Shown piece after piece: positions 56,445 through 64,000 of a stretch of DNA of 64,000 bases; position 1 is the first letter of the stretch, and each line of letters begins with the position of its first letter. Below the pieces are notes generated by a model, which did not search any database, was not told where the DNA came from, and worked only from the letters and a program-made list of their open reading frames with translations. Position numbers and translations under genes: made by a program. The stretch lies in assembly GCA_030867875.1 (NCBI GenBank), contig JAOWCC010000330.1:124001-188000 (forward strand). The letters are read 5' to 3'. This stretch comes from Actinernus sp. WN-2022 (Eukaryota > Cnidaria > Anthozoa > Actiniaria > Actinernidae).

Positions 56445-56831
56445 GACATGAATGTCAAGAATACAAAATACTCAACTCTGCTGATCGTCGTACAGACGTA
56501 TTATCATCAGAGCATTATACCAGTGATAATGACCTTGACTTGACGCCGTGGTATAGAATCACAGGACCCGCTGGTAATCAGATGGCCACTTACTGTGTCA
56601 AAACAAAACAATATTTTTGCGCTAACGATGAAAAAGGCTGGATGACAGGGTCGCTTCCTGTGGTAGAAGAAGGAATTGTCCACCGTAAAGTGTGCTTTTT
56701 AAAGATGCCATACGACTCGTGCTGTGGTGCGAATACTCGAATCAGTATAAGGAACTGCGGTGGATTCTTTGTTTACAAGTTTCACAGTAAAATACCGGTG
56801 GCGGGCAGATACTGCAGTATGTATAACCAAG
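56445..56831 (+). CDS. Exon: D8C domain (uromodulin/GP2/OIT3 type)
   Basis: The exon is phase 1 to phase 1, with donor aaccaag|gtaggc. The translation contains HECQEYKILNSADRRTDVLS, then TPWYRITGPAGNQMATYC, CVKTKQYFC, GWMTGSLP, RKVCFLKMPYDSCCGANTRI and RNCGGFFVYKF, ending RYCS. The W-Y-R-x-x-G-x-A-G, C-C and C-G-x-F-x-V-Y blocks define D8C. Two AG acceptors six bases apart (after 56438 and 56444) keep the same frame and differ by two residues (V-L). Spliced after MAM 3 across 19 kb with matching phase. Confidence 0.82.
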
Positions 56832-57000
56832 GTAGGCAGTATTGTGACGTTCTGCGTTTTCTACAGTTTGACTATTAATTATAAACATGTCATGAATACG
56901 GAGCGTCTTTGACTTCTGACTAGACTGGCACACATATAAAACATATTGACTATAACCGTGTTTATTACTCGGGCTGCCTGTGGCAGCGCCGAGTCTGAAA

Positions 57001-57217
57001 ATGCAAGTGGTTATTTATTTTTATTTATTTGGTCCATGTCAGACGGCTTCTGCGCATGCGTTAAAGGTCAAATTCGAACCAATCAGATTGCAGTGTGCTG
57101 GTCACGCAACAATCGCCAGGTTAAATGTATTTACATAAGTGAATACAGTAAATCAAAATGGTCGACCCGCGAGGGCGAAAGCCTTCCAACAGGCTCAGGA
57201 TATTTCAACTGGCGCTC
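57001..57217 (+). repeat. Copy of the 5' region of the 7.5-kb minus-strand gene remnant
   Basis: It shares, in order, a (ttta)n run, TGCGCATGCGTTAAAGGTCA, CCAATCAGATTG, tgtgctggtcacg and gaaagccttccaacaggctc with the reverse strand of 7493-7785. A short frame starts at ATG 57158 (MVDPRGRKPSNRLRIFQL) and stops after about 47 codons. It lacks the roughly 72-bp segment found in the 7-kb copy after the first codons. The downstream gene is absent. Confidence 0.65.
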
Positions 57218-57219
57218 TT

Positions 57220-58249
57220 GTTGACCATAAAAATACATGAACAACCAGGAGCCGTAATACATTCGATCAGCGCTGTTTGGACAGATCCAATGTATATTTA
57301 GAAACGTAAGCGAAATACAATATCCAAACACGTTTGGATATCAACGGGTATCGAATTATAATCAAAGGTTAGATCTCGTCAGGCGCGCTCAGATAAGAAA
57401 GTTCAAAGCACTCAGACTAGGCGAGACAAGGAGATATCAATTTCAATGAGTCATTGTCAGAAATCTATTCCATCGTGGGCAATTATGCAATACAACCTAA
57501 ATTGTACAGCTAAGGCATGTTTTACGACAGAATAACCAGAGTCTTTCTACTGGATTGAGAGCTCGAGACATTATACATGTCTGCTAATATGGGGAAAACT
57601 GAAACAAAAATGAACTTTGACGGCAGAAACCCTCATTGAGCCAAGCGGAATATTTACATGATCCGCTAAGATTTTTACAAATCTTAGTTCAGTGTATGCC
57701 AACTGAAATGCTGTGCTCGTTTTCTGGTAACGGTTCAGTGGGGAAACTACACGAACAAGAAGCATGAACTGCCAGCAACGAGAGAGGAAAAAGTATTTGA
57801 AATGCACAGCGCTAGCTGAAATAGGGCATATATATAATATCTGAGACGTTAAATTACATTACTGTGAAGAGGATCAAAATTCAGGTTTTGTAGCTTGAGA
57901 CTGTCTTCTGCCGTGACTCGTGAGAGAAATTGGAAAAGATCTAGCTGTTTCATTCAGACACTGGCAAATTTATTGAAAGCTACGGGCTTACTTTATGAGA
58001 TTATTATTCATTGTGGAATGAAAGGAAACAGTTCAATCTCATGTGGCCCGAGTGAAAGCCCAGATGGGCTCTTGTTATATTTTAGCTTTGTATTGGTTGA
58101 CTGCTTTGCCATGTCCATGCGGACTGTACTGGACTGGACTAGTAAAATGAGGACTAGTAACTGGAATTAGAATAAAGTATTTCACGCATTATCCCAATAA
58201 TTTTAATGTTTCTCTTTATTTAAATGTTTAGGTCAGTCATCCTTAAAAT
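57220..58249. other. Intron stretch with one short dispersed repeat
   Basis: 58045-58080 (gtggcccgagtgaaagccca gatgggctcttgtta) matches 25975-26015 in inverse. Nothing else was recognised. Confidence 0.4.
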
Positions 58250-59165
58250 ACAATCACGATGTTTTATATCTCTACTAGCAACAAATCAGTGATGGTGCAC
58301 GATTTCACGTGTTCATAACAAAATTCCAACTCAACTTTCCTCAAATTTCCTTGTAACAATACTAAAAGTAAAACGTCGGCGGAATAAGTGATGTCTTTCG
58401 ATAAGATCCCATCTCTGAGATTTTACTGAGCGGTAGTCACCAGTTACCAACTCTTTCATTACATTATATCTCTGGTGGAATCACAACGTAAATGTTTTGC
58501 ATTTGGCTTAGCATTGAAGAGGTTTTATTGTCCATCTGTGTCATACAGTAGAACGTTAGAAACACTAGTAGCTTTAGCGGAGTGGAAGTTAGACCCTGTG
58601 CACATTTGTTGACCGATTTTGTTAGCTTTGACGTATTCTCTTCTGCGTCCCTTGGGCAGGGACGTTTATAGGCCGTTGGTCTTGTCTCCTTCTCCTTCTA
58701 ATCAGTATTTGAAAGGGAAGTGAAAGAACCTGTTGCACTACTCGAAAAAGAGCAGGGGATTGTTAGTACCCGGTACAGTAGCCTAGCCATTGTACTAACC
58801 ACACACTCAACATTGTAAACTGCGTGGCAGCTATTAGCGCCATAAAGCAGTCGGAAAAAAATCACTGACGGGATATGTCAGTAATATGTAAAGCGCCATG
58901 AGACTATGGTGATATGGCGCTATAGAAATACGGCCATTACTATATACGGCCATTACTATGACTACCGCACAGACAAATCTCCGAGATGTGATTTTATTTT
59001 AAAACGGTACTTATTCCGCCGTCTATTAAGGTTTTCATTTGAGTTTTAGGAAGGAAAACATGCGTGGAACAAGAAGTGTAAAGGTGCCCAAATAAATTTG
59101 AGGTGATTTCGTGCACCGGCCATCACTGATTTGTTGCTGGTAGAGATATAAAGCATCGCGGTTGT
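58250..59165. mobile_element. Long-TIR non-autonomous element, about 915 bp
   Basis: The left end (acaatcacgatgttttatat, then agcaacaaatcagtgatgg) is mirrored at 59095-59165. The inner left block cggcggaataagt (58380) is mirrored as acttattccgccg (59008). So the arms span about 150 bp with gaps. No ORF. Confidence 0.75.
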
Positions 59166-59629
59166 ACTTTACAGCGCGACAACCAAACTGTATGACCACT
59201 TTTAATGTATTCGCGTACATTCGTTGCGATCATTCTGATCATGTGTGAGAACGGCCTGTCTGGCCTGTGAAATAAACAAGCGAAACCAAAGGAAAGTCAA
59301 ACTGGCACATTATAAGATCTCACAATTTTCCAGATCTCCAGATTGACTTTGTAAGCATTCCTAAAAGTTTTATTTTTCCATCTACAATGAGGTGATCGAG
59401 ATAGCTGGCAATGGGCGAACAAAAACGAAACCAGTTCCAGAAAGACAATAACATGTTTTTCCACCATTTTCATTTACGAAGACTTTTGGGCCCTCTGATA
59501 GCTTCGAGCATTTCTTTTAGGCCGTGTTTCAGTGCAATGAATTAAGAATTTCGAGAGGGTCATGGTAGATTGATATAAATATTCGAACGTTTCAGGCTCA
59601 GTTTTAGCAATGTTCTGTCTTCTCATCGA

Positions 59630-59829
59630 GGGACCGTCGACGTCATCATGCTTAATGTCCCGCATAACGTCCACTGGAAACCCTCGCCCTCCTCCCTTAA
59701 TGTCCCTATTTCAGCTCCAATCTCGTTCCCAGAACTTAATGCCCCACACTGACGTCTACACTTGGACCCCCTCCCCCCTAAACATCCAGTGGACGTTAAA
59801 CGGGGCACTTAGCATATGTCGATGGTCCC
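59630..59829. mobile_element. MITE with GGGACC...AACGTCCACTGG arms
   Basis: Left arm gggaccgtcgacgtcatcat with cataacgtccactgg. The right arm ccagtggacgttaaacgggg with gtcgatggtccc is its inverse. 200 bp, no coding. Confidence 0.7.
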
Positions 59830-60050
59830 TAAATGGGCGAATGAAAAGGAGGTGATTCAAAGAAGGCATTAACGTATTTTACTCACATGTGCTTCTTCTC
59901 AAAAGAATGTCCAGTCCAGTCAGCGGTTTACCACATGCCAACTGCCTTTTAATATTTCGTTTGACGGCAGATGTATTGTCCGACAGTTAACTTTTAAAAA
60001 TTAACTATGCATATTTTTGGTGAAAAAAAATGTAGTGGTTTATAGCATAG

Positions 60051-60185
60051 AGGAATGGAAAGACTGGAAACATATCACTAAATCGATAACATGGAGGTTG
60101 TTAATAAACGACGAAATTACTGAAGTTAACTCGCAAATACGAGATGCCGTGAAAGACAAAAACAACATGAATACATCTGTAGAAG
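60051..60185 (+). CDS. Candidate exon: unassigned module
   Basis: A clean donor gtagaag|gtaagt and acceptor tttatagcatag give a phase 1 to phase 1 exon of 45 codons that fits after the D8C exon. The translation includes EEWKDWKHITKSITWRLLIN and then EVNSQIRDAVKDKNN. It looks coding (charged, with regular Trp and Leu) but I recognise no domain. The polypyrimidine tract is weak. An acceptor at the earlier ttatag gives phase 2 and would not fit. Confidence 0.45.
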
Positions 60186-60368
60186 GTAAGTTTATGTATA
60201 GAAACTACTATGCTAATACGTATTAGTAGAAACCAACTGGCGTTCTAACAAGAATCCTGCAATCTGATTGGCTAAGATTCTCACTATATATTCTGTGTGT
60301 TAGTGTAACAAATCCACCAACAATCGGCAAACGCGCAATCTGATTGGTTACGCAGGATCGTCTATTTA

Positions 60369-60478
60369 ACAATTAGCCTGCGAGCTCGAGGTTTCTATGG
60401 GCAGATGGTTGGCGAGGGGCGCAGCCACGAGTGAACTATCAAATTCGATAGAAACCAAGAGCGAGCAAGTCTAATTGT
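60369..60478. mobile_element. MITE with ACAATTAG...GAGGTTTCTAT arms
   Basis: The left arm acaattagcctgcgagctcg with aggtttctat is mirrored by atagaaaccaagagcgagca with agtctaattgt. 110 bp. Confidence 0.65.
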
Positions 60479-60479
60479 G

Positions 60480-61560
60480 TTCACTTGGTATAACCAAGCC
60501 AATGGTCTATTAACTTAGCGATCGAAAAAACGATACTGACATAACACTCTAAAAAAAACATTTTTCTAAGTGATTTTCACAACGTTGTCCACACGGTTTC
60601 CCGATATCAAGTTAATCGAAAGCTAAGTTTGGTTATGCTCAAACAATTAGACTTCCGATCTTGGTGTCTAGCGACTGTTGCATTATCAGAAATCCATCCC
60701 ACGCCCTGGACACCAAATTAGAGCAATAATAAACAGATGCTGAGATGCTCAAACTTTTACTGTAGTTTGTATGAAGTTTATATTTGAAGTTAAATTATGA
60801 GACGGTATTTTAACAAGTCTCAATTGCCACGTTCGATTCATTTCCTTAACTATACAATCGTATTCTATCAAGTTTAAACGAATAATTCTGGCTTCCCAAG
60901 CTGTAACAAAAAGATCTACTAACTGTCACTTATGGCCTCCATGTTTACTGTAATCCCCTTCCTTTCATTCACTACCATGGTTCCTCTGATCAACTTTACA
61001 GTATAAACTAGTAGTGTTCTAGTAGTTCAAAAGACGTTATACACAAATGTTGCTTTACATTTTCCTCACGATTCCCGCCGATGATAAATATGAGTGATTT
61101 TGAGGTTTCTGTACAGCTGCAACTCGTATGAACAGCACTGATAAGAGTCCCGTAAAGACATATGCCTTCTTTCCCCTCTTTGTCAGAGTCGTTCGTCCGT
61201 CATTACCCACTCGATTTGCCTGTAAAAGCCTGGTAACTTATAGATTCTTAGCAGCTGTATGATTGGTTGTGTTGATTTTCAATATAAGAACTCTTTTATC
61301 TCGGAGTAAAGAAATACAATAGCTGGCAATTCTTGTTTTAGCTGTTTTAGTTTAAAGGGGAACTGAACGCTAAAATTGCCCAAATTTGATTAAATCTTAA
61401 AGCTCTGGAGAACTATGATTCATCGTTCTTTACTGTATGTTGCGCTTCCTGAAGAAAAATCGATTTTAACATGCCTCAAGTACCGCGGGGCGGAAACAGG
61501 GCGTCATCGGATATATATATTTAACTATGGCGTATGTAGGTCACGAAGTGAACGTAAACA
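60480..61560. other. Intronic or downstream stretch, nothing recognised
   Basis: No further exon of the large gene was found here, and no mobile element. Confidence 0.3.
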
Positions 61561-61563
61561 TTT

Positions 61564-61670
61564 AACAGTTGTTCACTGAAGTCGAAGTGACTATTCGTGA
61601 ATATTTACCGAGACGAAGTCGAGGTAAATATTCACCAATAGTCACTGAGACTGAAGTGAATAATTGTTTT
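61564..61670. repeat. Fold-back palindrome, relative of 20250-20327
   Basis: Arms of about 53 bp pair around gacgaagtc. The inner strings cgtgaatatttacc and ggtaaatattcacc echo the palindrome centre at 20250-20327. Confidence 0.7.
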
Positions 61671-61919
61671 AGTATAATTTCATCAGAGAATATCAGAGAC
61701 TTATTAAAACTAGACAATAATAGTCTGACTTCCGACCCATTTATAAGTTTTACAAGCGCGCGTGACAGGATAGTTTTGTGAGAAACGTTTGCATAATCAC
61801 GTGCTGCTACGGTTCACTGCACAACACGACTCGACACGAGACTGGCAGGGACTACAAGAATGGATTTTCTAATGCCAAGAAATATCAGGGTCATCAGGGG
61901 ATAGTAAAAACCAATGCAA

Positions 61920-62950
61920 GCCTTCGCACAACGGTCTGGTGGTCTGGGGTACGGTTGGCAAGGATTCAGAGCGGAAGTGCAGGACATGCTACGGTTGTCA
62001 ACTTGTTGGCAAGCCCTTCCCGCCAGAACCAGTTAAAATAACAGCACTACCTACACAGCGATGGCAAGACTTAGCGGCATCCTTACTTGGACCTCTGCCG
62101 ATAGGTGAATACCTATTTGTAGTTGTAGACTATTGCAGTTTATTTTTTAGGTGAAAATTACCAAATAAGTGACAACAAAGAAATTGTAGACTGTCTAGAA
62201 GTTATATTTGCTACACACGGGATTCCACTGTCTATCAAGACAGACAATGGTCCACAGTTTGTGTCTGAGGAATTTGAGGCCGCCACCAAATGGAGAAGTG
62301 GAAAGACAGAATAGGAGTTTACTTAAAGCTCTTAGAGTGGCACAAGCAGAAGTCTTGGATTGGCAAAAGGAACTGTCCAAGTTTTTACTCGCATATAGGA
62401 GTACACCACACTCGACGACAGGAGTTAGTCCGGCTAAGTTGTTATTTGGTCGAGAGATCCGGACTAAGCTTCCACATATTGGACACTTTCAGCCTACTGA
62501 AACAAGCAGCGAGGCTCTTGACAGAGAAAGAGAAAGGAAGCAGAGAGGGAAAGATTATGCAGATGAACGGAGAAGAGTGCAAGAAAACAATCTTAAGTCT
62601 GTGGATGAAGTATTTCTACAGAGATCGAAGGTTAACAAACTCTCTCCTACTTATGAAGCGATATATGCCATACAAAGTAGTGAGCAGGCAAGGTGGTCAT
62701 GTTGAGATTAAGTCTCCCAGTGGGGAGCATTACAAAAGAAACATCACGCATCAAGTTTGAGTCAGAAAGAGATGTTCAGACAACAATTCCGGACAAAGAA
62801 CAAGCTGAGGGAGTTACTGGGGACAAACCATGCATTGGCAGCGAGGAGTCGATTCAGGAGTGGCAGCATGACTTGCTTGATCTAGCATCGAGGCCTCAAC
62901 GTGGGCATCGACCACCCGAGTCTATGAACGATATTGAGTGTACATTGAAC
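61920..62950 (+). pseudogene. Ty3/gypsy-like integrase remnant
   Basis: In changing frames: a zinc-finger end CRTCYGCQLVGKP, then the start of the integrase core (RWQDLAASLLGPLP, FVVVDYCS), DNGPQFVSEEFEA with the second catalytic Asp, then 62208-62705 with PPNGEVERQNRSLLKALR (third catalytic Glu), LLAYRSTPHSTTGVSPAKLL and a C-terminal basic region. Protease, RT and RNase H are missing. Frameshifts disable it. A polypurine tract and LTR follow. Confidence 0.75.
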
Positions 62951-63046
62951 TGAATCGTTTTGGAACTGATACAATCTTTATTGCATTTTTGGCAGACATT
63001 AGTATTATGCAGTTACTGTTATGGATGTTTATTGCAATTTTGATTC

Positions 63047-63062
63047 TGAGGAAAAAGAGGGA
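63047..63062 (+). promoter_or_regulatory. Polypurine tract of the Ty3-like element
   Basis: GAGGAAAAAGAGGGA immediately precedes TGTAGTG, the expected arrangement for plus-strand priming next to a 3' LTR. Confidence 0.55.
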
Positions 63063-63063
63063 T

Positions 63064-63410
63064 TGTAGTGTTTCCGCATGGAATCATGGGAATAAAGGGC
63101 ACGTGTGTTGGAATTCAATCTGTGTGCGTGCGTGTTCGGTCTGTTGGTCCGTGTTAGCTTAGATTAATAAGGCGAGAAGCCGTGAATCTACAGTTCCCGC
63201 TTACATTCGCTCCCTTTAACACGCCTCTGACTACAAGCACTCTTGTATTTTCAAGTAATTTTGTGTCCGGGGAAAGAGAATTAGATGAGTAAATTTGGTT
63301 AGTTTACGGCACATCACGATAAATTCGATATCCGGTCACTGAATTGAAGCTCGCCAGAATTTGTCCCGCTTTGAACAAGCTGAATCTCCATTGTAGCAGT
63401 GCCAACAATA
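63064..63410 (+). repeat. Probable 3' LTR of the Ty3-like element
   Basis: Begins TGTAGTGTTTCC just after the polypurine tract. A TATA-like or other promoter element is not obvious. The right border is uncertain, because no second LTR is in the window for comparison. Confidence 0.45.
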
Positions 63411-63422
63411 GGCTCTGTTTAA

Positions 63423-63490
63423 GCCGTTGGGGGGTCGTTTCTCCAAAGCCTCCCCCACTAGCGGCTGGGCACGCGGTCAACACACCGTGT
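63423..63490. repeat. Dispersed repeat (pair with 46501-46571)
   Basis: GCCGTTGGGGGGTCGTTTCT, then CCAAAGCCTCCCCCACTA and GCGGCTGGGC, then CACACCGTGT. It sits directly before a LINE fragment. Confidence 0.65.
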
Positions 63491-63494
63491 GATA

Positions 63495-64000
63495 AATAAG
63501 CTTGGGTTTTATGGAATAAGAGGTATACCTTTAGACTGGTTCAAAAGCTACTTCAGTAATAGAAAACAGTATGTTAAAATTTCTAATACTTCTAATCCTC
63601 ACTCAATACAATCAAGTGTGGATTCTTTTTCTCTTGTATATACATGACTTATTCCATTCTTCTAACTATTTGGCATTCATTCTGTTTGCTGATGATGCAA
63701 CTATCTTCTTTAGTCACAAAGACATTACGCATCTTGTAAATATTGTAAATAGTGAGCTTATCCAAGTTACAACTTGGCTTAATGCCAATAAATTAACTCT
63801 TCATCCTGACAAGACAAAATTCGTAACATTTCACCCAGCTAAAAAGAAACTCTGTCTTAATGAAATTGAAATTAAAATTAATGGTATTAGCATAAATAGA
63901 GTTGAACACACTAAGTTTCGAGAAATTATCATTCATCAAAATCTCTCATGGAAACCCCACATTCATGCTATTAAAAGTAAAATATCTAAAGCAATTGGTG
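63495..64000 (+). pseudogene. LINE RT fragment, runs off the right edge
   Basis: Frames encode GFYGIRGIPLDWFKSYFSNR and KQYVKISN, then after stops FILFADDATIFFSHKD (the F-A-D-D box), WLNANKLTLHPDKTKFVTFH and a LSWKPHIHAIKSKISKAIG block. The upstream half and the usual P-Q-G-S-x-L-G-P motif are degraded. It continues beyond the window. Confidence 0.75.

Larger units (their letters stand above)
2259..60185 (+). other. Gene span: MAM / LDLa / D8C multi-domain extracellular protein (partial)
   Basis: Fourteen + strand exons with GT/AG borders and compatible phases give an order of MAM, LDLa x3, Cys linker, MAM, MAM, D8C and an unassigned module. The summed exon length is 2334 nt, an exact multiple of three. 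MAM and LDLa modules are extracellular, disulfide-bonded interaction domains. The combination recalls MAM-and-LDL-receptor-class-A proteins, and the D8C module is known from uromodulin, GP2 and OIT3. A secreted or membrane-anchored protein is inferred. No signal peptide, transmembrane segment, start codon or stop codon is visible, so both ends are missing. Nearly all exon borders are phase 1, as expected for shuffled extracellular modules. Introns reach about 19 kb and are packed with transposons. Confidence 0.8.

Overview
This window is eukaryotic, intron-rich, AT-rich animal DNA. There are no operons or bacterial signals. Coding exons are short, have clean GT/AG borders, and are separated by kilobases of transposon debris. 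The gene content (MAM, LDL-receptor class A and D8C extracellular modules) and the repeats (tRNA-derived SINE, CR1/L2-like LINEs with SAP and SGNH-esterase ORF1, DIRS/Ngaro, BEL/Pao, Ty3, PIF/Harbinger, a DUF3504 tyrosine recombinase, very many fold-back MITEs) look like an anthozoan cnidarian such as a stony coral or sea anemone. That assignment is inference.

The only convincing host gene runs on the + strand across most of the window (2259 to about 60185). I can place 14 exons with compatible phases: MAM domain 1 (2259-2348, 8136-8389, 17110-17212), two LDLa modules in one exon (19099-19323), a third, divergent LDLa (19452-19565), a short Cys-containing linker (20635-20715), MAM 2 (24308-24451, 25004-25251, 25821-25920), MAM 3 (35312-35422, 36791-37050, 37352-37433), a D8C domain as in uromodulin/GP2/OIT3 (56445-56831) and a final less certain exon (60051-60185). 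Every MAM domain is split the same way (phases 1-1, 1-0, 0-1). The exons total 2334 nt, or 778 codons, with no internal stop, spread over 58 kb, so about 4% of the locus is coding. The true 5' and 3' ends lie outside the window or were not found.

The introns hold the rest. From left to right they contain a 1.7-kb inverted-repeat element (205-1910), a LINE split by a TTAA-flanked element (3770-5460), a broken minus-strand gene of unknown family (5470-7720) interrupted by a 1.05-kb element, a SINE (8590-8897) and a large dispersed repeat (9770-11560). They continue with a BEL/Pao remnant joined to a reverse LINE (11640-16850), further LINE pieces, minisatellites (20885-21300, 27170-29165) and a DIRS/Ngaro remnant (29180-32032). 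Further right are a swarm of MITEs (33.7-39.5 kb), a Harbinger transposase remnant (41862-42412), a 258-bp tandem array carrying four tRNA-Thr-like genes (44787-45869) and a GC-richer stretch with small unrecognised ORFs (45.9-48.2 kb). Last come a composite element with an intact 494-codon tyrosine recombinase and a nearly intact LINE RT (48361-55400), more MITEs, a Ty3-like integrase with 3' LTR (61.9-63.4 kb) and a LINE running off the right edge.

Three things deserve most attention. The first is the tyrosine-recombinase element, with repeated GGGTAATACG motifs in direct orientation at both sides, GTGATCAC arrays and a 180-bp inverted repeat with no differences that I can see. The second is a CACxx-ended transposon family loaded with TGACGTCA (CRE) palindromes. 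The third is the tandem tRNA-like array.
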